A stretch of 64,000 nucleotides of DNA, from NCBI RefSeq assembly GCF_003731635.1, contig NZ_RCUA01000065.1, forward strand, positions 95,769 through 159,768. Direction: 5' to 3'. Source of the DNA: Marisediminitalea oceani. Lineage in GTDB: Bacteria; Pseudomonadota; Gammaproteobacteria; Enterobacterales; Alteromonadaceae. Of the stretch, positions 27,868 through 36,750 are shown piece by piece. A program made the translations under genes and the position numbers. The notes beneath the pieces were generated by a model. That model saw nothing but the letters and a program-made list of their open reading frames with translations. It was not told the DNA's origin and searched no databases. Each line of letters opens with the position of its first letter. Position 1 is the first letter of the stretch.

Positions 27868-28187
27868 ACATCTTTTTTCATTTTCTCAATAAGTATAGTG
27901 CCATTATGCTCTATCAAGCGTTGTGCCAGGCCGGTAAGGCGTATGTTTATCAATGCTTTAGTTTTAATTATTGTAAGTAATCAAACTTGCACAGTCGGTA
28001 AATGTTGCAATTTTGCTACAGAATTTACTTAGGGTTCATGGGCATACGTTTAGGCAAGTAACCGGCAGCTTTATGTATTAATGTTTTGGCTGATTCGCAT
28101 TAATCTCTCATTATCCAGAGCTGGCGCTCACAATTTAACCGGTTGAGCACTGCCTGACACATTCAGACAATACCTAAGGAGTTTTGT

Positions 28188-28631
28188 ATGAGCGACGATG
28201 CTAACACCAATGAAGATATGAATATTCAGCGCGCCGACCAGCAGGAGCTGATTAAAGGCCCGGACGAATGCTTTGTCGGTGACGTGTATATCAGTAATCT
28301 GTTTAACGCGCCTGAGCCCGCCAGAGTGGGAGCGGCCATCGTTAATTTCGAACCCGGCGCCAGAACCAACTGGCATACCCATCCGCTGGGGCAAACTCTG
28401 GTAGTCACTAAAGGTGTTGGCTGGACCCAATGTGAGGGCGGCAAGAAGACCGAAATTCGCCCGGGAGACATTATTTGGTGCAACTGTGGCCGTCGCCACT
28501 GGCATGGCGCAACGGCTACCGAGTCCATGCAACATGTGGCGGTACAGGAAGCGCTGGACGGTAAAGCCGTTGACTGGCAGGAGCCGGTCACGGATGACAT
28601 CTATCTGTCTGAAGACATCGTCAGAGACTAA
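28188..28631 (+). CDS. small cupin, hydroxynitrile-lyase-like metal site
   Basis: This 147-residue single-domain cupin has the metal-binding motif H-x-H-x3-6-Q in NWHTHPLGQTLVVTKG and a second His in HWHGAT. The pattern resembles manganese cupins related to (R)-hydroxynitrile lyases, which often sit beside dehydrogenases. A good ribosome site (AAGGAG) precedes the ATG. It is 80 bases upstream of the Tat-signal alcohol dehydrogenase gene. The reaction is unknown. Confidence 0.82.
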   Translation: MSDDANTNEDMNIQRADQQELIKGPDECFVGDVYISNLFNAPEPARVGAAIVNFEPGARTNWHTHPLGQTLVVTKGVGWTQCEGGKKTEIRPGDIIWCNCGRRHWHGATATESMQHVAVQEALDGKAVDWQEPVTDDIYLSEDIVRD

Positions 28632-28711
28632 CTGACTATCTGAATGCAGGCTCCGCCCGGAGTCTGAACCTTTCTCATTGTTTATATCGGGCCCATGCCT
28701 GAGGAGTTTCT

Positions 28712-29932
28712 ATGTGCAAAAATCATCATCAACACGATGCGGTAACCGCCGCAAAGATATCACCAGAAGGCGCTTCCCGACGTAAGTTTATTCAGTCTTC
28801 TTCAGCGGTTGGAGCGGGGATCATGCTATCTGGCCTGGTTCCGTCACTGTCGTCTGCTGCGCCGGTTTCCTCAAAGCCAGGGCAAAATATCAAGTCTAAA
28901 GGTTACGCGGCCTTTGATGAGTCCGGGGTGCTCAAACCCTGGGAGTTTGAGCGTCGCCCGGTTGGCGATGACGATATTCTGATTGATATTAAATTTGCCA
29001 GTATCTGCCATTCAGACATTCACCAGATGAAAGGGCACTGGGCGCCTCAGCAATACCCTCAGGTGCCTGGCCATGAAATTGTCGGTGTGGTGGCCGCGGT
29101 GGGTAAAAACGTGACTAAATTTAAAGTGGGCGATCGCGCTGGCGTTGGCTGTATGGTAGATGGTTGCTCAGATTGCGACACCAGTGAAAACCGCGGTGAA
29201 CAATACAGCCCAAAAACCAAGTTTACCTATGGACACCCGGATGAAAGGGCTCCTACTGGCATTACTCAGGGCGGCTATGCCACCAATATTGTGGTGCGCG
29301 ATCATTTCGCCGTACATATTCCTGAGGCCATTAGTTTTGAGGAAGCGGCACCGCTGTTATGTGCTGGCGTGACGACCTATTCGCCCATTCTTAAATTCGA
29401 TTTAAAACCCGGTGACAAAGTAGGGGTGGCTGGCATTGGCGGGTTAGGCCACTTAGCCGTGAAACTGGCGGTAGCCAAGGGCGCAGACGTCTATGCCTTT
29501 ACTACAACGCCGGATAAAGTTAACGATATTAAAGGCTTCGGTGCTAAGGAAGTGATAGTGCTTGAAGATAACGACAAGCTTAACGAGTACCGCGGTCAGC
29601 TCGATTATATGATCAATACGCTGCCCGTGGCCTATGATGTTGCGGCTTATGCAGCGGTAGTAAAACCCTTTGGTACTTACACCCAGGTGGGGATGCCCAA
29701 TGGCTTTACCGTATCGGTTAATGCGTTAGCGTTGTCGGCGTCACAGGTTAACTTTAATGCGTCACTGATTGGCGATATGCAGGAAACCCAGGAGATAGTG
29801 GACTACTGTGTTGAACATAATATTCGTCCTGAGATCCAGGTGATCCCGGCCAGCGATGTGAATAAAGCGTGGGAGAGTGTGGTCAATAAAACCGCTCGCT
29901 ACCGCTATGTGATTGACTCATCTACTATCTGA
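28712..29932 (+). CDS. Tat-signal zinc-type alcohol dehydrogenase (YahK/cinnamyl-like)
   Basis: The 406-residue protein has a clear twin-arginine signal (SRRKFIQ at about residues 23-29, hydrophobic run, AA at about 49-50). A medium-chain zinc dehydrogenase follows: catalytic zinc ligands in CHSDIH and GHE, nucleotide fold GIGGLGHLAV. The structural-zinc lobe is unusual. Normally four Cys are spaced C-x2-C-x2-C-x7-C, but here the run reads CSDCDTSENRGEQYS, keeping only two Cys with Ser at the other two positions. Export of an NAD(P)-dependent enzyme would need cofactor loading in the cytoplasm. The cupin and AraC neighbours suggest aldehyde or alcohol handling. Confidence 0.85.
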   Translation: MCKNHHQHDAVTAAKISPEGASRRKFIQSSSAVGAGIMLSGLVPSLSSAAPVSSKPGQNIKSKGYAAFDESGVLKPWEFERRPVGDDDILIDIKFASICHSDIHQMKGHWAPQQYPQVPGHEIVGVVAAVGKNVTKFKVGDRAGVGCMVDGCSDCDTSENRGEQYSPKTKFTYGHPDERAPTGITQGGYATNIVVRDHFAVHIPEAISFEEAAPLLCAGVTTYSPILKFDLKPGDKVGVAGIGGLGHLAVKLAVAKGADVYAFTTTPDKVNDIKGFGAKEVIVLEDNDKLNEYRGQLDYMINTLPVAYDVAAYAAVVKPFGTYTQVGMPNGFTVSVNALALSASQVNFNASLIGDMQETQEIVDYCVEHNIRPEIQVIPASDVNKAWESVVNKTARYRYVIDSSTI

Positions 29933-29940
29933 ACCACAAC

Positions 29941-29978
29941 AAAAAGGCGCTGACCGGGATGCGGGTAGCGCCTTTTTT
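29941..29978. terminator. bidirectional terminator after the alcohol dehydrogenase
   Basis: Arms AAAAAGGCGCT (29941-29951) and AGCGCCTTTTTT (29967-29978) with a 15-base loop lie between converging genes and suit both strands. Confidence 0.9.
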
Positions 29979-29997
29979 GTGCCCGTAAAACTGTCGG

Positions 29998-30951
29998 TTA
30001 GTGCTCTAACCCCATCAGCAGTGTACCTGCCTCTTTACCGCCCATTTTCTGCCACTGATTTTCGATGTCACGTTTTGGTGATGCACCAAATAAACGGGAG
30101 TATTCACGGGAGAACTGTGACGGACTTTCATAACCCACCTGGTAAGCGGCGGTTGAGGCATCCATGTCTTCACCGAGCATCAGACGACGGGCTTCTAACA
30201 GACGCAGCCGTTTTTGATATTGCAGCGGGCTCATGGAAGTCAGCTGACGGAAATGATGATGAAAGGTAGATTTACTCATCTGCGCCATGTCGGCCAGCGA
30301 CTCAACACTGTGGGCTTTATCGTAATTGGCTTTGAGCCATTCGATGGCTTTGGCCACGCGCAGCCCCTGGCTGCCAGCCGATACCACCTGACGTAGTCTG
30401 GCGCCTTGTTCGCTGGTGAGTACGCGCCAGAAAATTTCCCGCTTAATCAGCGGGGCCAATACCGGGATTGAGTCTGGCTCATCAAGCAGGTTTACCAGAC
30501 GTTCGCAGGCGTTATACAGCTCTGGAGTAGTGTGCCCCAGCACCATGCCTTTATCCGATAAACTTTCGGTTGGCTTAACGTAAGGCGCCTGTAGGATCAG
30601 TTCACTCATCACCGCCAGATCAAACTTGATCACCAATCCCAGATAAGGGGTTTCTTTGTTTGCTTCCAGCACCTGCATCCGGGCCGGTAAGTCTAACGAA
30701 GTGATCAGAAAGCGGTTTTTGTCGTACTGAAAAGTGTCGTCACCCAGGGTCATACTTTTCATGCCTTGCACAACCATCGCAATACTTGGTTCCACAACAC
30801 ACAGTGAACAGGACGAGGCAGCCTCGTTCTGGCGGTAGAAAGAAAGCCCTTCAATCGCAGTATCGAGCATTGCTTTACCGGCAGTGCGTTTATCGATTTG
30901 AGCTGCCAGACGTGTTCTGGATACCTCTGCAAGTTGATTGTCAGTGATCAT
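29998..30951 (-). CDS. AraC-family regulator with AraC_N domain (YqhC-like)
   Basis: The 317-residue regulator has an N-terminal AraC_N effector domain (about residues 25-185) and two C-terminal helix-turn-helix motifs (VESLADMAQMSKSTFHHHF; STAAYQVGYESPSQFSREY). The same architecture occurs in YqhC, which responds to reactive aldehydes and controls an alcohol dehydrogenase gene. It is convergent with the cupin/dehydrogenase pair and divergent from the cyclophilin-like/MFS genes, so either set could be its target. Confidence 0.86.
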   Translation of the reverse strand: MITDNQLAEVSRTRLAAQIDKRTAGKAMLDTAIEGLSFYRQNEAASSCSLCVVEPSIAMVVQGMKSMTLGDDTFQYDKNRFLITSLDLPARMQVLEANKETPYLGLVIKFDLAVMSELILQAPYVKPTESLSDKGMVLGHTTPELYNACERLVNLLDEPDSIPVLAPLIKREIFWRVLTSEQGARLRQVVSAGSQGLRVAKAIEWLKANYDKAHSVESLADMAQMSKSTFHHHFRQLTSMSPLQYQKRLRLLEARRLMLGEDMDASTAAYQVGYESPSQFSREYSRLFGASPKRDIENQWQKMGGKEAGTLLMGLEH

Positions 30952-31160
30952 GAGTTTTCCTTCTGTTTTGTAACAGGTGTTGTATAAGCCAAGTTTACCC
31001 TATGTTTTACCGGGCAGTATGAATAAATCCTTTTGCTCGGATGAATGTGCAATAAATTTGCAGTAATTGCCTGTTTTTTTGACGGTGAGTCAGAAAAAAT
31101 AGCATGTATAGCTAATAGTAAGTTTTAATCTGACAGGATCACTGTCAGTAAGGGATATTT

Positions 31161-31508
31161 ATGCAGATCACTTTCACCACCGGCAATAAAACCTGTAGCG
31201 CTGAGCTGAACGACTCAGTAGCGGCAGAGGATTTCGCTGCCCGTTTACCGCTAACCCTGACCCTTAAGGATTACGCCGGCATAGAAAAAATCGCTTACCT
31301 GGATAAGCCTCTGGATACCCGTGATGCGCCCGCCGGCCATAAAGCCAGCGCCGGTGACATTACTTACTACGCGCCGTGGGGAAATCTGGCGTTGTTCAAA
31401 AAATCCTTTGGTTATGCCGATGGGTTGGTTAATCTGGGCAGGTTCACCGGTGACTACGCTGTACTTTTTCAGTCATCACAGACTGAGGTAGTGATTACGT
31501 TAGTGTAG
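31161..31508 (+). CDS. cyclophilin-like fold protein
   Basis: The 115-residue protein matches the small cyclophilin-like family seen in many bacteria (MQITFTTGN, then AAEDFAARLPLTLTLKDYAG and APWGNLALF). The family has a cyclophilin beta barrel without known isomerase activity. It is divergent from the AraC gene and just upstream of an MFS transporter gene, with AAGGGA before the start. Function is unknown. Confidence 0.8.
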   Translation: MQITFTTGNKTCSAELNDSVAAEDFAARLPLTLTLKDYAGIEKIAYLDKPLDTRDAPAGHKASAGDITYYAPWGNLALFKKSFGYADGLVNLGRFTGDYAVLFQSSQTEVVITLV

Positions 31509-31558
31509 GTGCAATCTTTTCTGTTAAGTAGACCACCTTCTCCGCGGAGCTGAATATT

Positions 31559-32758
31559 TTGAAACTTCAATCCAACGCCACTTTCTGGGTGGCGTCGTGT
31601 GCTTTTGTACTGGTGTTTATGACTTCCGGTACGCCTATTTCCCTATTTAACCTCTACCGTGTGGAAAATGGCCTAACCAATGCCGATCTCGGTGTGGTCT
31701 CGCTGGCCTATTTCATTTCTGCTGCTGTGGCATTACTGATGTTTGGCCGTTTATCCAACCATATCGGCCGCAAACCCATGGCACTTATTGCCATTGGCTG
31801 TTGCGCACTGTCGTGCATATTGCTGATGCTGATGACCGACGTAACCCTGTTGTTTGCCGCCCGCCTGTTACAAGGCTTTGCCTGTGGTGTGGCAACCAGC
31901 AGTATTGGCGCCTATGCTGTGGATGCCGGGGAACATCAGCCAAAGTGGCTGGTGGCAGCGGTTGCCAGTACCTCACCAATGGTGGGGATCCCACTGGGAG
32001 CGATTAGCAGTGGTGCCCTGGTAACCTGGGGGCCGTATCCTAAAATCACCATTTTTGCCCTGGTGTTAACGCTGCTGCTGGTGTGCCTGGCATTGCTGTT
32101 TAATTGCCGGGAAACCATTAACCGTCAGCCCGGGGCGCTGGCATCTTTGCGGCCAAGTCTGCACCTTCCCACAGGTAAAACGTTTATTTTTGTCGCCACT
32201 GCCGGGGTAGTCATTTCCACCTGGTCGGCGGGGGGCTTTTATCAGGCCTTTGGACCGTCGATAGTGGCAGAGCAACTGGCTATGGATAGTGCTATTGTAG
32301 CCGCGATTGCCTTTTCATCGATTATGGGCCTCACGCCGTTTGGCAGCTATTTATCCGGTCGGTTATCGCCGCGTCGGGCTGTGCAGTCTGGTATGGCGCT
32401 GTTTTGCGTGGCGGTAATGAGTATTACCCTGGCGTTGCAACAGGGCGGACTGGTGTTGTTTATCGTGGCCAGTTTGTCGGTAGGTATTGCTCAGGGGCTC
32501 GCGTCTACCGCGTGTATTAAGTTACTGCTGCAGGACGAACCACAACATTATCGGGCGGGTCTGTTATCCACCGTGTATATCATTTCTTATTCAGGTGCTG
32601 TGTTACCGGCTTTCGGAGCCAGTATTGCGGCCAACTGGTTTTCTGTTTTCACCGTTTGGTGCGGCTATGCTGTACTGGGTGTCGGGGCGGCCGCGATCGC
32701 GCTTATGGCCACAGTGCTGGTTCGCCGTTCCCGTCAGGCTGAGGTGGTGGGCAGTTAA
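31559..32758 (+). CDS. MFS transporter (drug/metabolite efflux type)
   Basis: The 399-residue membrane protein has about 12 transmembrane helices and the MFS loop 2-3 motif GRLSNHIGRKPM. A TTG start at 31559 is preferred because GGAG lies nine bases upstream and the next ATG would remove helix 1. That GGAG is part of a perfect 10-bp palindrome (31540-31549), which may mask the ribosome site. Substrate is not deducible; the neighbouring AraC regulator suggests stress-linked efflux. Confidence 0.83.
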   Translation: MKLQSNATFWVASCAFVLVFMTSGTPISLFNLYRVENGLTNADLGVVSLAYFISAAVALLMFGRLSNHIGRKPMALIAIGCCALSCILLMLMTDVTLLFAARLLQGFACGVATSSIGAYAVDAGEHQPKWLVAAVASTSPMVGIPLGAISSGALVTWGPYPKITIFALVLTLLLVCLALLFNCRETINRQPGALASLRPSLHLPTGKTFIFVATAGVVISTWSAGGFYQAFGPSIVAEQLAMDSAIVAAIAFSSIMGLTPFGSYLSGRLSPRRAVQSGMALFCVAVMSITLALQQGGLVLFIVASLSVGIAQGLASTACIKLLLQDEPQHYRAGLLSTVYIISYSGAVLPAFGASIAANWFSVFTVWCGYAVLGVGAAAIALMATVLVRRSRQAEVVGS

Positions 32759-32845
32759 GCGCCAGGCAGGTTGATTGCAGTTTACCGGGTGTTCTTTATA
32801 CTGGCATTGGATAGCAGCAGGTTTGCTGTAATGAAGGAACAGGCA

Positions 32846-33397
32846 ATGATTACAGACAGGAATAGAACAGGCAGGACAATCCGCGCATGGCTGTTAGGGT
32901 TAGCCGGCTTTATGGCGTTTGCCGTCGGCGCAGACGAACAACCACTGACCAGCCTTAAAAATTATCAGGTCAATACGCCACAGATGATGAGCTCCGGCTT
33001 ACCTGATGCTGCCCATTTTGAAACCTTTAAATCCCTGGGCGTCACCCGGGTAATTGATCTTATCCCCGGAGACAGGGATGAGGAACAAACTTTAGTCAGC
33101 GATTTGGGCATGGATTACCACAATATTCAGGTGGAGTGGGAAAACCCAACGGTGGCCAATTTCGTCGACTATGTGGCGTTTATGGAAAGCCCGGCCCAAC
33201 AGGGCGTAACGTTAACACACTGCAAGTTAAACTGGCGGGGCGCGGTATTCACCTATTTATATCGTGTTATCCGCCTGCAGGAAGACGAAACCGTCGCGCG
33301 GGAAGGTATGCTGGCTATCTGGCAGCCCAATGAAACCTGGCAGCAGTTTATCGAAAAGGTAAAGCAGCATTACCAGGCGGAGTCGTTTTCGGGTTAA
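32846..33397 (+). CDS. exported tyrosine-phosphatase-like protein
   Basis: The 183-residue protein starts best at ATG 32846, with AAGGA eight bases upstream. It has a signal peptide cut near VGA. The fold resembles the DUF442/PTP-like family (GVTRVIDLIP; GMDYHNIQVEW). The phosphate-loop motif is HCKLNWRGA, i.e. Cys-x4-Arg, one residue shorter than the standard Cys-x5-Arg of tyrosine phosphatases. Activity is therefore uncertain, although this variant loop is common in the family. It lies between an MFS gene and an SDR gene. Confidence 0.7.
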   Translation: MITDRNRTGRTIRAWLLGLAGFMAFAVGADEQPLTSLKNYQVNTPQMMSSGLPDAAHFETFKSLGVTRVIDLIPGDRDEEQTLVSDLGMDYHNIQVEWENPTVANFVDYVAFMESPAQQGVTLTHCKLNWRGAVFTYLYRVIRLQEDETVAREGMLAIWQPNETWQQFIEKVKQHYQAESFSG

Positions 33398-33422
33398 TAG
33401 TTAATTTTTACAGGAGGCAAGG

Positions 33423-34232
33423 ATGCGTTTAACTAACAAAATAGCACTGGTGACCGGCGCAGCCAGAGGGATTGGTCAGGCAATCGCTGAAGAGTTTGCC
33501 CGACAGGGGGCTGCGGTCATTGTTACTGATGTAGACGAACAGGCCGGCCAGCAGGTTGCCAGTGATATTGGTGACTCAGCGCAATTTTTGCCGCTGGATG
33601 TGGGCTCCGAGGACGCATGGGCAGCTATTTCCGAGCGCGTGCGCGACGACTTCGGAAGACTCGATATTCTGGTGAATAATGCGGGAATTACCGGCTTTAT
33701 GAGCCATCCCGGCCCGTTTGATCCTGAACACTTTAATTTAGACAGCTGGCATGCCGTGCACCGGGTAAATCTGGATGGTGTTGCGCTGGGCTGTAAATAT
33801 GCCATAGGCTTAATGAAGCACAGTCCGGCAGCCAGTATCGTTAATATCTCCTCACGTTCCGGCATGGTGGGGATCCCGGCGGCAGCGGCTTACGCATCGA
33901 GTAAGGCGGCAGTGCGAAATCACACCAAATCAGTTGCGCTTTACTGCGCCGAAAAAAGCTACCCTATTCGGTGTAATTCCATTCATCCCGGGGCGATCCT
34001 GACGCCCATCTGGGAGGCCATGCTTGGTGAGGGCGAAGCACGGCAACAAGCCATCGCAGCTATCGCCGCAGACATTCCGCTGCAACATATGGGATCGCCA
34101 CAAGATGTGGCCTTTGCTGCGGTTTATCTTGCCTGCGATGAGTCAAAATATGTTACCGGTACTGAGCTAACCATAGACGGTGGGATTCTGGCAGGTTCGT
34201 CAGCCCGGCCTCCCACCAGTGACGAGGAATAA
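33423..34232 (+). CDS. short-chain dehydrogenase/reductase
   Basis: This 269-residue classical SDR has the cofactor motif TGAARGIG, the NNAG block, a catalytic Ser in NISSRSG and YASSK. The VTDVD acidic residue after strand 2 predicts NAD(H). The substrate is unknown; it resembles 3-alpha/20-beta-hydroxysteroid or cyclohexanol dehydrogenases. It follows the phosphatase-like gene by 25 bases with AGGAGG, so it is probably co-transcribed. Confidence 0.88.
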   Translation: MRLTNKIALVTGAARGIGQAIAEEFARQGAAVIVTDVDEQAGQQVASDIGDSAQFLPLDVGSEDAWAAISERVRDDFGRLDILVNNAGITGFMSHPGPFDPEHFNLDSWHAVHRVNLDGVALGCKYAIGLMKHSPAASIVNISSRSGMVGIPAAAAYASSKAAVRNHTKSVALYCAEKSYPIRCNSIHPGAILTPIWEAMLGEGEARQQAIAAIAADIPLQHMGSPQDVAFAAVYLACDESKYVTGTELTIDGGILAGSSARPPTSDEE

Positions 34233-34443
34233 TCTCAAGTTTTTCGCGGTCATAAATCAAAGAGCCAAAAAAATAGATGTAGATCAAATTTTAATCAGTT
34301 AGCCCTGCTATACTTTAGTTTAGATAAAGCGAGTCGTTGTGCTTTGCCGGTTTACGGAGGCTGGCCTGTTTTATTTTAACCTCATACCATACATTTATTC
34401 TTTCGGTTGTCGTATTGCGAAAGACATAGCGACGGAGTTACCT

Positions 34444-34695
34444 ATGACAGTGCATGCAATAAAATCGAAGTTACCTTCGAAGGCCGATCAGGCTCTGATG
34501 GTGGAAAAAGGGCATCTTTGGCTTCACTGCTTCAGAACCTGTAAAAGTTGTAAGTCTTTATCGAAGAATTTAACTCAGTATGAGTTCGGTGATGGCAGTT
34601 CACTGATCCTCGACTCCAGCGCCGATTTTCCTGCGCCGGTGGCCCCTGAGTTAGTGATCCCCAAACTGCGCTATAGCGGCGTAACCAGCCACTAA
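34444..34695 (+). CDS. 83-residue hypothetical protein with a CxxC motif
   Basis: I place the start at ATG 34444, with GGAG six bases upstream. The longer reading from 34339 has no ribosome site. The protein has a lysine-rich N-terminus and a CFRTCKSCKSL stretch (Cys-x3-Cys-x2-Cys), and ends in a Pro-rich segment. It has no signal or membrane helix. I do not recognise the family. A terminator follows directly, so it is an isolated transcript or the last gene of one. It could bind a metal through its Cys triplet. Confidence 0.6.
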   Translation: MTVHAIKSKLPSKADQALMVEKGHLWLHCFRTCKSCKSLSKNLTQYEFGDGSSLILDSSADFPAPVAPELVIPKLRYSGVTSH

Positions 34696-34722
34696 CGCGT
34701 TTAGTTTTAATTTTTATTTCAG

Positions 34723-34745
34723 GGCATTACGTAAAATGTAATGCC
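34723..34745 (+). terminator. terminator after the small CxxC protein
   Basis: Perfect 8-bp arms GGCATTAC (34723-34730) and GTAATGCC (34738-34745) with a 7-base loop are followed by TTGTTTATTT. Confidence 0.8.
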
Positions 34746-34934
34746 TTGTTTATTTGGCCAGCTAAAAATCTTGTCTTCTTCATTAGGTTTCTAAACGCCT
34801 CTCACGGCAACATCTTTATCGCATAAAATTTACACTATAATTACTTCGAATGGTGAATATAGTTGCTATTGGGCAAGGATAGCTCATACTTTAGTTGAGT
34901 ATATGCGATTAAGTTTATGTATCTGGAGTAGCCC

Positions 34935-36614
34935 GTGAACCTGTCAATTAAGCAAAAGTTGTTGCTCATTTCCATTGTGCCTGTGCTGATCCTGGGAGGT
35001 GTGATGACCTTCTTTTCGGTGTTTCAGGTAAATCAGCAAGCGCAGGACCGACTGATTAGCAGTCGCGAAGTCATGATTAACGATCGCGAGAAAGAAGTAA
35101 AAGCCCTGCTCGAAATGGCTGTCAGTCTGGTGCAACCCATTTATGAAAACGGCGGTAGCATAGAGGAAGCGGCAAGCTTACTGCGTCAGTTCCAGTTTGG
35201 TGAGTCGGGCTATATATTCGGCTACACCGATGAGGGAATACGGGTATTAAATGGTCAGAGTCCGGATCGGATTGGCGATAGCTTCTGGGATTTGCAGGAC
35301 AGTAACGGCGTATACCTCGTACGCGAGCTGGTGGCGGCAGGCAAGAAGAATGGCCTTGCTACGGGTAATCACTATGTTACCTACCACTTTCCTAAACCTG
35401 GCGAGCGCGACCCTCATCCCAAGTTATCCTATTCAGCATACTTTCCTGACTGGCAATTAATGATTGGTACCGGCTTTTATATCGATGAAGTCGACCGTGA
35501 GCTGGCGGTGATAGAAGATGCCGTTTACCGCAGTCGGAATCATCTGGTTACGCTACTTATTGTCAGCTGTATCCTGCTCGGCGCAGTATCCTTTGTGATT
35601 GGGTTACTGGTTCGTCGCAGTATTACCCGGCCGCTGGATGAAGTGAATTCGTCAATTAAAAAGCTGGCTCAGGGCAATGGCGATCTTACCCGCAAGGTGG
35701 CGGTTGATGATCAGTTTGAAATAGGCACGCTGGCTGACAATGTCAACCAGTTGCTGGCCAATTTGCACGAGATGATGTGCATGATAAGAGACGTGACCAA
35801 AGACATTGAACAGGAAACCACGCATCTGGACGGGCGCGCGTCAGACCTTAACGTTATTGCCGAAGAGCAACAAAGTAATACCGATCAGATTGCTACGGCC
35901 GTTACCGAACTTTCTCACTCGTCGCAAAATGTCACCCAACATGCTTCTGCTGCGGCAGAGGCAGCGCAGCAAGCTGAGCAGCAAAGTGAACTGGCCGATA
36001 AAACAGTGGACGAAACGGTTAGCAGTATGAATCAGCTGGCCGAAGAAATTAGCCGTGCCAGCAGCGTAGTGCAGCGCGTTGGGGGCGATGTAGACGGCAT
36101 TGTTAATTTGCTGCATGTGATTGAAAACATAGCGGCACAGACCAATCTGCTGGCCCTTAACGCCGCCATCGAGGCGGCTCGTGCCGGCGAGCAGGGACGC
36201 GGATTTGCGGTGGTTGCTGATGAAGTGCGTAGCCTGGCCAGCAAGACTCAGGATAGTACCGAGCAAATTCAGGATATGATCCAGCGGCTACAGAGTGGTT
36301 CGCAATCGGCGCTGGAAACCATGCAAAGCAGCCTGGATAAGAGTCAGGAGACTCAGCAAAGGGTAGAAGCTACCCGTGAAGCGCTGCTGGCAATAATTAC
36401 CGCCACCCAGACGATTAATCAAATGAATGCCGAAATTGCTGCGGCTGCTCATGAGCAAAGCGAAGTCTCGGCAGATATCAGCGTGCGGGTGAACGAGGTG
36501 AATGAGCATACCGGCCAGCTGGCTCAGGCCTCATCGGATAATAAGCAGGGCTGTAAAATTCTGAATGATAAAACCGATCGGTTGGAAAAGCTGGTGGGTC
36601 AGTTCAGGCTCTGA
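34935..36614 (+). CDS. methyl-accepting chemotaxis protein with single Cache domain
   Basis: The 559-residue receptor starts at GTG 34935 (GGAG six bases upstream). It has an N-terminal helix (about 8-27), a periplasmic single-Cache domain (about 35-185; [31 protein letters not shown]), a second helix (about 205-227), HAMP ([11 protein letters not shown]) and the cytoplasmic signalling hairpin with the intact tip [20 protein letters not shown]. Such Cache domains bind small organic acids. Unlike the broken receptor at 17.7 kb, this one appears functional. Confidence 0.92.
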   Translation: MNLSIKQKLLLISIVPVLILGGVMTFFSVFQVNQQAQDRLISSREVMINDREKEVKALLEMAVSLVQPIYENGGSIEEAASLLRQFQFGESGYIFGYTDEGIRVLNGQSPDRIGDSFWDLQDSNGVYLVRELVAAGKKNGLATGNHYVTYHFPKPGERDPHPKLSYSAYFPDWQLMIGTGFYIDEVDRELAVIEDAVYRSRNHLVTLLIVSCILLGAVSFVIGLLVRRSITRPLDEVNSSIKKLAQGNGDLTRKVAVDDQFEIGTLADNVNQLLANLHEMMCMIRDVTKDIEQETTHLDGRASDLNVIAEEQQSNTDQIATAVTELSHSSQNVTQHASAAAEAAQQAEQQSELADKTVDETVSSMNQLAEEISRASSVVQRVGGDVDGIVNLLHVIENIAAQTNLLALNAAIEAARAGEQGRGFAVVADEVRSLASKTQDSTEQIQDMIQRLQSGSQSALETMQSSLDKSQETQQRVEATREALLAIITATQTINQMNAEIAAAAHEQSEVSADISVRVNEVNEHTGQLAQASSDNKQGCKILNDKTDRLEKLVGQFRL

Positions 36615-36750
36615 CAGACTTCAATAAGCTGGTGCCGGATAAGACATTCGGCGCTGACGCCTGTGTTTGGTCAGTTTGCAGATGCAAGCTGACCGTGATT
36701 TCGCTACTATGACATTGACGTAAAATCATCATAATAACAACAGGACGACA

